Below, piece by piece: positions 1-9,706 of a DNA stretch of 64,000 nt. Within the stretch, counting starts at the first letter, position 1. Each line of letters begins with the position of its first letter. Location of the stretch: the NCBI RefSeq assembly GCF_001420915.1, contig NZ_CP013021.1:2965001-3029000 (forward strand), written 5' to 3'. The notes under the pieces were generated by a model. It made no database searches. It was not told where the DNA came from and saw nothing but the letters and a program-made list of their open reading frames with translations. Position numbers and translations under genes: made by a program. This stretch comes from Agarivorans gilvus (lineage in GTDB: Bacteria > Pseudomonadota > Gammaproteobacteria > Enterobacterales > Celerinatantimonadaceae).

Positions 1-19
1 CGCCAGGTTTCCAATACTA

Positions 20-47
20 AGCCCCGCTCTTTGAGCGGGGCTTTTTT
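20..47 (+). terminator. Rho-independent terminator
   Basis: A G/C-rich hairpin (GCCCCGCTC, loop TTT, GAGCGGGGC) is followed by six T. It must end a plus-strand gene lying left of the window. A degenerate second copy of its left side (TTCAATACTAAG then GCCCGCTTT) lies at about 130-150 without a matching right arm, which suggests a decayed duplication. Confidence 0.85.
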
Positions 48-394
48 ATTATCTGCGGTCCGTTAAATATCTCTAGAATAAAGCGCGGCTTATCAGGGCG
101 AAGCACAAGTAGTTGTTCCTCCGTAGGCTTTCAATACTAAGGCCCGCTTTAACATGGCCGATTTTCCTCAGCTCAACGAGCGTGGCGTTATTGTATTGGC
201 AGTTGTGTCTATATCACCCACTTGGCCTCTTGTTGTAAAAGCTAGCACTTTACTTGGAAGGCGATGGAGAGACTGTGCTTAAGTGCTTATTACATCAACT
301 TAAGCGCTTGTCGCGAAGAGTGAATAAAGAAGGGATGTTATAGAGGCTGTATAATAGGCTCGAAGCATGCGCATCGAGCCTTTGCATTTTAGGC
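48..394. other. Intergenic region, no gene seen
   Basis: About 350 bases between the left-edge terminator and the chemoreceptor stop. I see only the degenerate terminator half-copy near 130-150 and the hairpin at 356-381. No convincing reading frame is present on either strand. Confidence 0.5.
356..381 (-). terminator. Hairpin after chemoreceptor gene
   Basis: Arms AGGCTCGA and TCGAGCCT enclose a GCATGC-containing core, 14 bases past the stop of the minus-strand chemoreceptor. On the minus strand the hairpin is followed by an A/T-rich stretch, not a clean U run, so it is only a probable terminator. Confidence 0.5.
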
Positions 395-2008
395 TTATTG
401 TAAAGTAAAGCGCTGTAGTTTTTCATCTAGTTGATGTGACATTACCGCGAGAGTTTCACTTTCTTGGGCAAGGAAAGAGGAGGCTTCACGCATTTCTTGG
501 GTTGCATCACTAATACCAGAGACATTGCGATTCATGTCTTCAGCTACTGCACTTTGCTCTTCTGTGGCCGTCGCAATTTGCGTGGATTGATCGGCAACAT
601 TTTGAATATGAGCCACTATGTCTTGTAAGTCTTGGCCACAATGCTCAGCCGATTGTACGCTGCTATCAGCAAGGCTGGTGCTTTTTTCCATCATATTAGC
701 CGTGTCGATGGCCAGTTTTTGTAAGCGGTTAATTGTGGTTTGGATCTCTTCAGTGGACTGGTTGGTACGCCCAGCTAGGCTTCGTACTTCATCGGCTACT
801 ACCGCAAAACCTCGGCCTTGTTCACCGGCGCGAGCCGCTTCAATGGCCGCGTTTAATGCGAGTAAATTGGTTTGCTCAGAGATGCTACTAATAACATTGG
901 TGACATCGCTAATTTCAATGACACCTTCTTTTAACTTTTCTACCTGTAATGAAGCTTGCTTCAACTCACTGGACAAGTTTTTAATGCCAGTCACACTGTC
1001 GCTAACATCTTTATTCCCTTTACCCACTTCGGTATTGGCATTCATGGTATTACTGGCGGTTGACTCGGTATAAGTGGCAACTTCGGCAATGCTGGCAGAC
1101 ATTTGATTCATGGCTGTGGCTAGTTGATTTAACTGATCGTGCTGGGCGGTGATAGCTTGACTGGTTTCCTCAGCAGAGGATGCAATACGTGAGGCGGCTT
1201 TTGCTAGCTCTTTAGCAGAGCTTACTGATTCATTTAATGCTTCGCGTATTGAAGCGATACTCTCGTTAATGCGTTGTCCTACTAGGCCGATTTCGTCTTT
1301 ACCAAACGTAGGAACGGTGACAGTTAAGTTTCCTTTGCTGATAGCGAGCATCACATCTTTGATGGAGTTTAGCGGGCTGGTGATAGCGCGGGTAATGACA
1401 AAGCCTAAGGCTGCCATGATGAGAATAATCACTAAGGTAGCTAAGGCCATTTTGGTGGTTTGTTGCTGTACCGCACTATCAATATCATTGATTAACATGC
1501 CTGAGCCCACGATCCAGTCCCAGCTATTTATATTGTTTAAGTAGGCTATTTTATCTGCGGGTTGGCCCTGCTCATCATGCCAAGGATAGATGACTAAGCC
1601 ACCTTGTGGCTGCTTACCTGCATCAACCATCTGATACCAGAAAGCTTGGTCGGAATTTCTACCGGCATTGCCCATTTGTTTGCCTTCTAATTCCGGCTGA
1701 GTGGGGTGAACAAGAATGTGCCGAGAGCTGTCCATTACATAGATGTAGTTGTTGTTGTCGAAGCGGATGGATTTAATGACCTCGATGGCTCGTTGCTTGG
1801 CTTGTTCAGGGGACAGTTGCTGATTAAGTGTGTTGATCTGTGACAATGTTGCATTTACTACCGCGTTGAGTTGGGCTTCGCGTTCGTTGAGAAGGTTGTG
1901 CTTTAGGGTATTGGCGGATATTAGCAGCATGCTAATAAAGCCAAGTATGGCGATACCGATGAGCAGTGATAACTTGTGTTTTACTTTAATGTTCTTAAGT
2001 TTCAGCAT
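395..2008 (-). CDS. Methyl-accepting chemotaxis protein, single Cache sensor
   Basis: A 537-residue transmembrane chemoreceptor. Residues about 13-31 form the first membrane segment. A periplasmic single Cache domain (about 35-180, with YIYVMD and the WDWIVGSG motif) follows, then a second membrane segment (about 187-207), a HAMP linker and the cytoplasmic signalling domain. The hairpin tip (NLLALNAAIEAARAGEQGRG, then FAVVADEVR) is intact, so it should couple to CheA/CheW. The start is supported by AGGAACAATA before ATG. Cache domains of this type often bind small organic acids, but the ligand cannot be read from the sequence. It stands alone, with a long A/T-rich leader upstream. Confidence 0.93.
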   Translation of the reverse strand: MLKLKNIKVKHKLSLLIGIAILGFISMLLISANTLKHNLLNEREAQLNAVVNATLSQINTLNQQLSPEQAKQRAIEVIKSIRFDNNNYIYVMDSSRHILVHPTQPELEGKQMGNAGRNSDQAFWYQMVDAGKQPQGGLVIYPWHDEQGQPADKIAYLNNINSWDWIVGSGMLINDIDSAVQQQTTKMALATLVIILIMAALGFVITRAITSPLNSIKDVMLAISKGNLTVTVPTFGKDEIGLVGQRINESIASIREALNESVSSAKELAKAASRIASSAEETSQAITAQHDQLNQLATAMNQMSASIAEVATYTESTASNTMNANTEVGKGNKDVSDSVTGIKNLSSELKQASLQVEKLKEGVIEISDVTNVISSISEQTNLLALNAAIEAARAGEQGRGFAVVADEVRSLAGRTNQSTEEIQTTINRLQKLAIDTANMMEKSTSLADSSVQSAEHCGQDLQDIVAHIQNVADQSTQIATATEEQSAVAEDMNRNVSGISDATQEMREASSFLAQESETLAVMSHQLDEKLQRFTLQ

Positions 2009-2786
2009 TATTGTTCCTTTGCATAACTAATACTAAACCAAGCAACTTATATTGATTGAGGCGGCTGTCATTGAAGCCTTACACTGATGCGTTGAACGGT
2101 GAGATTCATCGCGATAAATAAGACCTTAGTGACAAGGTTAGTATTAATTGGTCGGCTTGCAAATCATACCTATAGTTGAGTGTAGATTTTAACTCAACGA
2201 AGATATGCCATTTTTATTTTTTTGTATGATGTTAAATATATTCATATTAAGAGTAGCTGCAATCACTAGGTTGTCGTAGGGAACTGTCAATGTTGACAGT
2301 CGCGAGGATGACTAGATCATCAGCAGTCTGCGCATTAGTTAGCTTTCTAGCTATAGCTTATTCGATTTAAAGTGAATATTTTTTGATTTCTACGAAAAAG
2401 TAGGTGGATAATCTATTTAATTATTGATTATTCATATGCTTATTAATAATTTATGTTTTGGTGATGTTTTTCTTTATTTTATTGTTGGTGGTTTGTGTTT
2501 ATATATTTTGAATAAATAACTGCAATTGATTTCTTAGGCGGTGTTTTGTTTGTATCTTGGTTGCTGTAACTCAATAAATCGAAGACATGATGGATTTTTT
2601 GTCGTTTGAGTGAGTAATTGTCGAGTCGTTTTTCGTAAGGGCATGTTTCTACTTGTTTTAAAATGTTTTTACTTCATAAATGACAGTGTTAACTCAATTT
2701 TATGTTTAAATCGAATAAATTTGAGTTTTATAGTTGGGGTAAATGCTGAAATGTGACTAAACATTCACGTTAGTAGGAATAGACGA
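2009..2786. other. A/T-rich intergenic region
   Basis: Nearly 780 bases with strong A/T bias (especially 2380-2760), holding the promoter side of the chemoreceptor and the approach to the flgH remnant. I found no RNA gene or reading frame that I could support. Confidence 0.4.
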
Positions 2787-3198
2787 ATGACATGCAGATT
2801 ATCGCCGTTGATGATGGTTTCACTGTTATCAGCATGCTCAACCATTGCCGATAGCCTAAGAGAAAGTCGCTGACGATGGGCAGCAACCCCAAGACCGCCA
2901 ACAACGGCTGGTAACAGTGAGTAGTAATAACTGTTCTCCGGTTCCTGATGACCCGTTTTATGCTCCGATTGAACTCTGCCCCACCGTGGATCCCGTGATT
3001 GTGACAGGCTCCGTGTTTAACAGCCAAACATCGCGCTGTTTGTATAGTTACACCCCGCCGTTTGCCTTGGGCGATACCATCACTGTTTTGCTAGAAGAAG
3101 AGGCGACAGCGACCAAGTCGGCCAGTTCTAATTTAGCCAAGGAAAATAGCTATCAACTCGATCCTCTTAAGGTACGCAGAGGCAAGCGCTGCACCTGA
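2787..3198 (+). pseudogene. flgH: flgH remnant (flagellar L-ring lipoprotein, N-terminal part)
   Basis: FlgH forms the outer-membrane L-ring of the flagellar basal body. From ATG 2787 one frame gives a lipoprotein signal ending in the lipobox LLSAC (MTCRLSPLMMVS before it) and stops at 2871. The frame open from about 2860 continues with typical FlgH N-terminal features: DDPFYAPI, VTGSVF, LYSY, LGDTITVLLEEEA, KSASSN and LDPLKV. It stops at 3198, before the conserved C-terminal half. Joining the parts needs a frameshift near 2865-2871, and the last 10 or so residues look out of frame. No flagellar gene lies nearby. This is a truncated, frame-broken fragment of a relocated flgH; the frameshift here is not at a G/C run. 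Confidence 0.6.
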
Positions 3199-3211
3199 AG
3201 TAAGCTAAACG

Positions 3212-3442
3212 GTGTCTGATGTTGCCTCCAGCGCCGTTGAATTTGGCTGGGGCTTAGCTACTGCTGATGAGTTGGCGGTTCAAGCGGCTGCGGCGAGTGC
3301 CGATATTGTATCGAATAGCAGTAAACAAGTGGCGGCTTTAGGTGATACAACAGCGAGTTATTGGCAAGACATCCGCGGAGAACAAGGGAGCCCAACCAAG
3401 GAAACGATATTAAGTCCATCGTGGCTCATAGCGAGTGAGTAA
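3212..3442 (+). CDS. Unrecognised short reading frame, possible gene remnant
   Basis: A 76-codon frame with a GTG start and no convincing ribosome site. The translation is rich in Ala, Ser and Asp and contains ADIVSNSSKQVAALGDTT and YWQDIRGEQG. The same frame is open upstream (RYAEASAAPEVS) apart from one stop at 3206, so it may be the tail of a broken gene joined to the flgH remnant. I do not recognise the family. Confidence 0.25.
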   Translation: MSDVASSAVEFGWGLATADELAVQAAAASADIVSNSSKQVAALGDTTASYWQDIRGEQGSPTKETILSPSWLIASE

Positions 3443-3586
3443 CGCGGGCTTAAGGTGTTTCATCTCAATTTTCACAAATTTGTCACTAATCGTGCGCAAG
3501 TCATGGCTTTCATGATAAAAATTAAGTCAAATGGTTTTGCTTATGGTATTGAGTAAAGCAAGCTTGTTAGTGAATAAAGGAAAGAT

Positions 3587-6133
3587 ATGAAAACAGGGAT
3601 AGTATTAGTTTTACTGAGTGTTTTGGTGGCCTGCGGTGGTGGTGGAGGCGGTACAGTTGACCAAGTTGAGACTTATTCGCTAAGTGGTGATGCCTATGTA
3701 TTGGATAATACGGTGGTGGATAGCGATATTAATGATCCTAACGCTTACTACAGCAGTAACAATAGCCCCGCTACGGCTCAATATCTTCCCCCTATAGCAG
3801 TGGTTAGTGGTTACTTAACTAGCCATGCCACGGGGATCAGTGGCGACCAATTTGAATTTAATAATGATGAGCTTGATATCTACCGGGTCGATTTAGAAGC
3901 CGGGCAGCGCCTATTTCTTGAAATTGCCGATTGGGAAGCGGCTGGAGAGCGTGCCGATTTTGATTTGAGCCTCTTTACGGTAGACGCACAAATTGAGGTA
4001 GCCAGCTCCGCAGGGGTGGATAAGACAGAGCTTCTAACGGTGGAGACATCGGGTAGTTATTACTTGGTGGTTAGTGCGCATACTGGAACTAACCAAGCCC
4101 TCTCTGCAGGAAATTATACCCTGCGCTTGATTGCGCAAAATGACGCTAGCCATTTAGTTAGCCACCATTTTAGTACTCAACAAGATTTTGTTGCAGATGA
4201 AATGATTATTAATCATTCGCAAGCGGCGGCTCGTTCTATTGATGTAAATGCTTATGGTTTATCCGTTTTGAGTAGCGGCCCAACAATGAGCTTGTATCGA
4301 GATGATGGCTCGGTTTTAAGCTCCAGCGCCAATGCCAGAGCTTCGATGCTCGGGGCACCGCAATCTACAAAGTATGCGCAAAAGCGCCGAACTTTGATGA
4401 AAATTAAGCAGATGGCACATCGGTTTGGGCCTAAAAATGTCTCACCTAACTTTATTTACCATGCTAGTGCGCTCTCCAATGATCCCTTAGTTGAGCGCCA
4501 ATGGCATTACAAGCAAATTAACCTTGGCGCAGCGTGGCAAGCGATGGCAGGGCAAATTCAAAACGAGGTGGTGGTAGCAGTATTGGATACCGGTATCTAC
4601 CAGAGCCATCCCGATCTGGCTGCGCAGTTAACTGATGATGGCATTGATTTTATTTCTGATACGAGAATCTCCCTTGATGGTGATGGCATTGATTACGACC
4701 CTGAAGATCCCGGTGACCAAAATGGACCCAATGGTAGCTCTTCATGGCATGGTACTCATGTTGCCGGCACTATTGCGGCATACACTAATAATCAACTGGG
4801 TGTGGCAGGTATTGCGCCAAATGCCAAGATTATGAATTTACGAGTGCTTGGCTACGAAGGTGGCACTACCTACGACATTGCTCAAGCGATTTTATATGCG
4901 GCAGGCCTTGGTAATGACTCCGGTCGCCTTCCCGATAAAGTCGCTAGTGTGATTAATATGAGTTTGGGCGGTGAAAGTTATGACTACGTTTTTGACCAAG
5001 CAGTACAACAGGCGATTGCTCAAGGAGTGATTGTTGTTGCCGCAGCGGGCAACGAGAGTACCTCCGCATTATCGTACCCAGCGGCCTTTGCTAATGTTAT
5101 TGGGGTGAGTGCGGTCGATGCAGATAAGCAGTTAACCAGCTATTCAAATTTTGGAAGTTATATCGATATTGCCGCCCCCGGAGGAGACAGTCGTGTTGAC
5201 CTCGATGGTGATGGTTATGGGGACGGTGTTTATAGTACCTATGTCAACGAAAATGGTGGTAGTTTGAGTGCGGATTATCAATACCTAAATGGCACCAGCA
5301 TGGCTTCCCCCCATGTCGCAGGTGTGGTTGCGCTGATGAAACAGCTTAATCCGAATTTAGATACTGATGACTTTGAAAGCCTATTGGTGGCAGGGCGTTT
5401 GAGTGATGATTTAGGCAGTAGCGGTTGGGATAGGTCATATGGTTACGGCTTGTTGAATGCAGAAAAAGCGGTGCAGAGTCAAATTGGTATTGATGACCCC
5501 GAGCGAAGTTATCTTAGCTTAAGCACCGGCCAAATTAGTTTAAATGCCAACCAAGCCGAAGCCAGCTTTGAGCTAAGTTCAGTGGGTTTGACTCAGCTGT
5601 CGGTTATCAGTGTGCAAGAGAATGCGGCTTGGTTAGTGTTAGATGCTAGTGCCACCGATGGCAATGGTTTGGGGACTTATCATATTCAGGTTGACCGCAG
5701 TGGTTTAAGTGATGGTACTTACAGTACCGTTATTACCTTAAACGGTTCCGATGGCAGCAGCCTCTTAGTATCGGTGTCGATGATGGTGACAACCCAGCAA
5801 GCGGGAGACAGTGGGCTGGTTTATACCTTGTTGGTTGACCCCTTTAGTAATGAGGTACAGTACACTCAGGCAGTTGCAATGGAAAACGGCCAATTTAGCT
5901 TTAATTTTGCGGAAGTTGCTGAGGGTCAATACCGTCTTTATGTTGGCACCGACAATGATAATGACTATTTTTTGTGTGATAACGGTGAGTTGTGTGGCGC
6001 CTACCCCGTGCGCAACGATATTAGCTTGATCGATGTAAAGCAAAATATAGCGGGCTTAAGTTTGAGCATTGAGCCGATCACCACCGAGGAACTTAGCGCG
6101 TTAGCCACAAGTCTTCGTTTAAATGTTAAATAA
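3587..6133 (+). CDS. Subtilisin-like serine protease (S8), lipoprotein with N-terminal PPC-like domain
   Basis: An 848-residue exported protease. The signal ends in a lipobox (SVLVAC) followed by six Gly, a usual outer-membrane lipoprotein linker. Residues about 90-185 form a beta-rich PPC-like domain (DIYRVDLEAGQ, then YYLVVSAH). The catalytic domain has the full triad: Asp334 in VLDTGI, His388 in HGTHVAGT and Ser571 in GTSMASPHVAG, with oxyanion Asn489 in AAGNES. Asp-rich loops (DLDGDGYGDG) suggest calcium binding. About 200 residues after the domain are probably beta-sandwich. The start has AAAGGAAAG seven bases upstream. It is monocistronic and probably a secreted or surface nutritional protease; the substrate is unknown. 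Confidence 0.93.
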   Translation: MKTGIVLVLLSVLVACGGGGGGTVDQVETYSLSGDAYVLDNTVVDSDINDPNAYYSSNNSPATAQYLPPIAVVSGYLTSHATGISGDQFEFNNDELDIYRVDLEAGQRLFLEIADWEAAGERADFDLSLFTVDAQIEVASSAGVDKTELLTVETSGSYYLVVSAHTGTNQALSAGNYTLRLIAQNDASHLVSHHFSTQQDFVADEMIINHSQAAARSIDVNAYGLSVLSSGPTMSLYRDDGSVLSSSANARASMLGAPQSTKYAQKRRTLMKIKQMAHRFGPKNVSPNFIYHASALSNDPLVERQWHYKQINLGAAWQAMAGQIQNEVVVAVLDTGIYQSHPDLAAQLTDDGIDFISDTRISLDGDGIDYDPEDPGDQNGPNGSSSWHGTHVAGTIAAYTNNQLGVAGIAPNAKIMNLRVLGYEGGTTYDIAQAILYAAGLGNDSGRLPDKVASVINMSLGGESYDYVFDQAVQQAIAQGVIVVAAAGNESTSALSYPAAFANVIGVSAVDADKQLTSYSNFGSYIDIAAPGGDSRVDLDGDGYGDGVYSTYVNENGGSLSADYQYLNGTSMASPHVAGVVALMKQLNPNLDTDDFESLLVAGRLSDDLGSSGWDRSYGYGLLNAEKAVQSQIGIDDPERSYLSLSTGQISLNANQAEASFELSSVGLTQLSVISVQENAAWLVLDASATDGNGLGTYHIQVDRSGLSDGTYSTVITLNGSDGSSLLVSVSMMVTTQQAGDSGLVYTLLVDPFSNEVQYTQAVAMENGQFSFNFAEVAEGQYRLYVGTDNDNDYFLCDNGELCGAYPVRNDISLIDVKQNIAGLSLSIEPITTEELSALATSLRLNVK

Positions 6134-6536
6134 CTGCTATCAGCCACAGCTTAAGTGAGAGCTTAAGCTGTGTCGCTGAATGCGAGTTTATTCATCATGG
6201 GTCTTGCCTATTTTAGTCTGCCGCTTCGGGTTTTATATCGCCCGCTGCTTATTTGTCTTTGCGTGGTTTGTGGTGGCAAATAAGACGCAAATAGCGGCAA
6301 AATCACGCATTTTATTGATTTTTATGTTTATAGCGGGGCTGATTCTTCCTTCTACGTCCTCTAAGCTAGAGTGTTTTGGGGCTTGTCTATAACGAAAGGC
6401 AGATCCAGTTCAATTAGTTGAAAACTAAAGCACCAACTAATCTTGGTTAAGATCTTGTAACAGGGCATAATCGATTTACAAGGCCTATTAGATGTTTAGG
6501 TATGATTTAGGTGAAGCGTGTAACTAAGGGGAGTCA
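6134..6536. other. Intergenic region with hairpin
   Basis: About 400 bases. Perfect 11-base arms CACAGCTTAAG (6145-6155) and CTTAAGCTGTG (6162-6172) form a hairpin just after the protease, without a T run. A 70-codon hydrophobic frame at 6180-6392 has no ribosome site and I regard it as chance. The fapA promoter is probably near 6480-6530. Confidence 0.45.
6145..6172 (+). terminator. Probable terminator hairpin after the protease
   Basis: Eleven-base perfect stem with a six-base loop, 11 bases past the protease stop. There is no T run after it, so termination would be weak or Rho-assisted. Confidence 0.45.
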
Positions 6537-8216
6537 ATGCTGGATTTAAGTTGTTTACGTTTATCTCAAGATAAGCTGGCGGCATTGATTGAGATCACCC
6601 CTCAGGAACAATATGTTAGTAGCACCGATATTACGGCCTTAATTCTTCGTTCTGAATTTAGTCATTATCTTATCGACGACACTGCCATCGAGGAGGCCGT
6701 TGCTAAATTCGCAGAGTTACGAGAGAACCCAGAGTTACATGCTCAATGGGGCGATACTTTTGTAAAGCTAGCGTCTATTCGTAATGCCGAAATAGAAATC
6801 GACATCTCCGACGATAAGATGGTGGCGCGAGCCACTATCACCGCCGCCTTTGGTGGAAGCCCAATTACTCAAAGTGACTTGGTCACCGCCATGCAGGATG
6901 CCGGGGTGTGCTTTGGTTTGCAAAAACAACGCGCTTTGAATTTGTTAAATCTAGCGAAACAAGCTGAGCCCGGAACCAAAATCAAAAAAGTCGTGGCCTT
7001 AGGCAGAAAGTCAGAAGATGGCCAAGATAGCCGATTTGAACGTTTTGTTGCTACCCCAACAGAACGCTTGCTCAAGCCTAAAGAAACCGATGATGGTCGC
7101 GTTGATATGCGAGACTTAGGTAGTTTAGATACCGTTGAACCGAATACTGAATTAATGCGCCGTCATCCACATACCTTGGGGCGGGCGGGTAAAAACGTTT
7201 GTGGTGAGGAATTGCCCTATAAACAGGGACGAGATATCGACATCGTAGTGGGCGAAGGCACTAAATTGTCTGCCAAAGACGCCAACCTATTGCTGGCTGA
7301 TCGTACTGGTCTTCCCTTAGAAATCGAACACGGCATGAAGGTAGATGATGTTCTATCTTTGAAAAATGTGGATGTGAGCAATGGTCATGTGGATTTTGCC
7401 GGTAGTGTATTAATCTCTGGTAACGTAGGCGAAGGCATGAAGGTGAACGCCTCAGGGGATGTGCATATCAACGGTTTTGCCGAGTCGGCTGATATTTCTG
7501 CTGGTGGTGATGTGGTAATTGGGAAAGGGGTGATTGGTCACCGTTTAGCCGAAGGCGCTAGCAACTATTCTTGCACGGTAACGGCGGCAGGCGCACTACA
7601 CGCCACTTTTGTTCAATACTCTCATCTTAAAGCGGGTAAAGATGTCACCGTAACTAGCCAACTATTACATAGTAAAGTCGAATGTGATGGCAAATTGCTG
7701 GTGAGTGATGCTAGCGGTTTAAGAGGAACCCTTGTCGGCGGTTCAGTTAACGCTGGCAGTAGTATTACCGCTGTGGTACTTGGCGCCACCGCCGGCACCG
7801 CTACCGATTTACGTATTGCGGGTGAGTTTGAAGAGATTCAAGAAGAGCGGCGCAGCCTAAATAACATCAAGAAAAATTTACATAATAAGCTGGGCAAGGT
7901 GCTGGATGCGCAAATGAAGCTGAGTTCGGCCAAACCCGAAGAAAGGGAAGAAGGCTTGGCGGAAAAACTGGCCGCTACCCTACACCATACACGCCAAGAG
8001 TTAGTGCAGTTAGACTTTGCCTTAGATGCCAATCAGCAGCATGAAGACAATTTCTTCACCAATGCTAAGTTAACGGTGAGAAAAGAGCTTCATCCCAATG
8101 TTCGTTTGGATATTGTAGGGCAAAAGCTGTTTACCAACCGTGAATATGGTCCAACTGAAACTCAATATGAAGACGGAAAAATCACTTTTACTCCTCTCGG
8201 CGCGGGTAAAAAGTAA
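6537..8216 (+). CDS. FapA family protein (DUF342)
   Basis: A 559-residue member of the FapA/DUF342 family. An N-terminal wing (about 1-200) is followed by the conserved repeat core (about 200-430) with many VxxGxVxxG turns, such as FAGSVLISGNVGEGM, INGFAESADISAGGDVVIG and LLVSDASGLRG. This is a right-handed beta-helix like that of polymer-forming cell-shape proteins. A charged coiled coil follows (about 430-500; EEIQEERRSLNNIKKN). The start follows AAGGGGAG. The protein is cytoplasmic, with no signal. Vibrio FapA is linked to flagellar assembly and glucose signalling, but the function here is not shown. Confidence 0.85.
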   Translation: MLDLSCLRLSQDKLAALIEITPQEQYVSSTDITALILRSEFSHYLIDDTAIEEAVAKFAELRENPELHAQWGDTFVKLASIRNAEIEIDISDDKMVARATITAAFGGSPITQSDLVTAMQDAGVCFGLQKQRALNLLNLAKQAEPGTKIKKVVALGRKSEDGQDSRFERFVATPTERLLKPKETDDGRVDMRDLGSLDTVEPNTELMRRHPHTLGRAGKNVCGEELPYKQGRDIDIVVGEGTKLSAKDANLLLADRTGLPLEIEHGMKVDDVLSLKNVDVSNGHVDFAGSVLISGNVGEGMKVNASGDVHINGFAESADISAGGDVVIGKGVIGHRLAEGASNYSCTVTAAGALHATFVQYSHLKAGKDVTVTSQLLHSKVECDGKLLVSDASGLRGTLVGGSVNAGSSITAVVLGATAGTATDLRIAGEFEEIQEERRSLNNIKKNLHNKLGKVLDAQMKLSSAKPEEREEGLAEKLAATLHHTRQELVQLDFALDANQQHEDNFFTNAKLTVRKELHPNVRLDIVGQKLFTNREYGPTETQYEDGKITFTPLGAGKK

Positions 8217-8258
8217 GCTGTTTGGCCATATAGCCGTTCACTTTCAAAGGAAGAGCGC

Positions 8259-9236
8259 ATGATTTGGCAGCAAGCTCCAAGACAAGCTTTGGGCATTTTC
8301 CCCACTCCTCTGCACCCACTAGATAACCTTACGGCTCGTTTGGCTGGCCCACAAATTTATATCAAACGCGATGATTTGAGTGGCTTAGCCCTGGGCGGAA
8401 ACAAAGTCCGAAAGTTGGAGTTTTTGCTGGGTGAAGCGCTGCAACAACACGCCGACTGCATTATTACCGCAGGGGCAATTCAGTCTAATCATTGCCGACA
8501 GACCGCTGCCGCCGCAGCCAAACTAAACTTACTTTGTTACCTATTGTTAGGTGGCGAAGCGCCGCCACTAGCGCAGGGAAATTTATTACTTGATCAGCTG
8601 TTTGGTGCCAAGATTATTTGGAGTGGAGAGCAGCGTAAAGGCGAGGGTATAGAGGCTTTAGTGGCCAGCCTTCGTGAGCAAGGGAAACGCCCCTATGTGA
8701 TTCCCTATGGTGGCTCGGATCCGCTGGGTTGCTTAGGTTTTGCTGCAGCCTTGGCCGAATTGCAGCAGCAAGGGCCGGTCTTTGATGAAATTATTTTTGC
8801 TTCCAGCTCAGGTGCTACGCAGGCCGGTTTAATGTTGGCTAAAGCCGCCTTAAAGCTTGATACCCAGCTGCGGGGGATCCATATCGATAAGGCCAATCAT
8901 CAGCCCCAACACTTCACTAAGAGCATTGCCGAATTAGCTAATGCAGCTGCCGAGCGCTTTGCTTTAGCGACTCGCTTTAGTGCTGAGCAAGTCTGTTTAG
9001 ACGATGATTACTTGGGTGAGGGTTATGCTATTTTAGGAGAGGCGGAGCGAGAGGCTATGCACTTGTTGGCGACAAGCGAAGCAATATTGCTGGACCCTGT
9101 GTATACCGCAAAAGCGATGGCTGGGCTGATTGCTAGAGTGCGTCAAGGTCATTACTCACCTCAGCAACGCATACTGTTTTGGCACACTGGTGGAACACCT
9201 GCGGTGTTTGCCTATGCGCAAGCCTTACAGAGTTAA
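8259..9236 (+). CDS. D-cysteine desulfhydrase / ACC deaminase family PLP enzyme
   Basis: A 325-residue fold-type II PLP enzyme. The cofactor lysine is Lys49 in the diagnostic GGNKVRKLEF motif, followed by TAGAIQSNHCRQTAAAAAKL, both as in E. coli DcyD. The phosphate-binding loop is probably SSSGATQAG, and FWHTGGTPAVFAY is the usual C-terminus. Expected reaction: D-cysteine to pyruvate, sulfide and ammonia. ACC deaminase activity is the alternative, since specificity cannot be decided from motifs alone. The ribosome site AAAGGAAGAG lies before ATG, and the gene follows fapA by 42 bases, possibly in the same transcript. Confidence 0.88.
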   Translation: MIWQQAPRQALGIFPTPLHPLDNLTARLAGPQIYIKRDDLSGLALGGNKVRKLEFLLGEALQQHADCIITAGAIQSNHCRQTAAAAAKLNLLCYLLLGGEAPPLAQGNLLLDQLFGAKIIWSGEQRKGEGIEALVASLREQGKRPYVIPYGGSDPLGCLGFAAALAELQQQGPVFDEIIFASSSGATQAGLMLAKAALKLDTQLRGIHIDKANHQPQHFTKSIAELANAAAERFALATRFSAEQVCLDDDYLGEGYAILGEAEREAMHLLATSEAILLDPVYTAKAMAGLIARVRQGHYSPQQRILFWHTGGTPAVFAYAQALQS

Positions 9237-9286
9237 TTTTGGTTGCATGCTATGCTTAAGCTTAGGTACATAAAAGGACCGTCATT

Positions 9287-9517
9287 ATGGAACTTGAAAT
9301 TCATACCCTGAGCGATTTGTTTGAGCAATTGGGTTTAGACCCGTCAATTGAGGCGATTAGTCAGTTTGTCGCAGAGCATGGGCCAATACCTAGCGAGCAA
9401 CGCTTACATGAAGCGGCGTTTTGGAGTCCTACTCAAGCCGCCTTCTTACAAGATGCCATACAGCAAGATGCCGATTGGGCTGAACTCGTCGATCAGTTAG
9501 ATAGTATGCTGCGTTAG
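9287..9517 (+). CDS. DUF2789 family protein
   Basis: A 76-residue acidic cytoplasmic protein that keeps the DUF2789 pattern: HTLSDLFEQLGL at the start, AEHGPIP in the middle, then FWSPTQAAFLQDAI and DADWAELVDQLD. The family is common in gammaproteobacteria and has no established function. The start follows AAAAGGACCG. It lies 50 bases after the PLP-enzyme gene on the same strand. Confidence 0.88.
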   Translation: MELEIHTLSDLFEQLGLDPSIEAISQFVAEHGPIPSEQRLHEAAFWSPTQAAFLQDAIQQDADWAELVDQLDSMLR

Positions 9518-9520
9518 CCG

Positions 9521-9706
9521 TTATTTTTCAGTGAAGCCGCTGTGTTCAATGCAGTGAAAGGCTTGTTCGAGGGTGGCGCTAAAATCACAATCGAGAGAGT
9601 TTAGTTGTTGAGCTTGGCAGCTGCCGCTGACAAAACGCACCTGCTGCTTGGGTTTTGGCTTGCTTTGTTGAGGGGGATTTGTTCCACTGGTTTTACTGCC
9701 AATGCG
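9521..9706 (-). pseudogene. Short minus-strand frame without a normal start
   Basis: Reading the minus strand from 9706 to the stop at 9521 gives 61 open codons with real-protein character (KPKQQVRFVSG, then DFSATLEQAFHCIEHSGF), but there is no ATG, GTG or TTG at the head. An ATG at 9714-9712 lies in another frame with codons MDDALAV. A single-base change between them would make a protein of about 63 residues. It may be a broken small gene or have an unusual start. Family not recognised. Confidence 0.3.

Noticed and set aside
618..1073. Plus-strand open frame of 151 codons inside the chemoreceptor
   Set aside because: It is the antisense of the conserved signalling domain; similar antisense frames appear opposite the other chemoreceptors (37870-38238, 45613-45912).
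5765..6043. Open frames opposite the protease 3' part
   Set aside because: No ribosome site, shadow composition, inside a well supported gene.
6180..6392. 70-codon hydrophobic frame after the protease
   Set aside because: No ribosome site; hydrophobic composition is common in A/T-rich non-coding DNA; overlaps no conserved feature.
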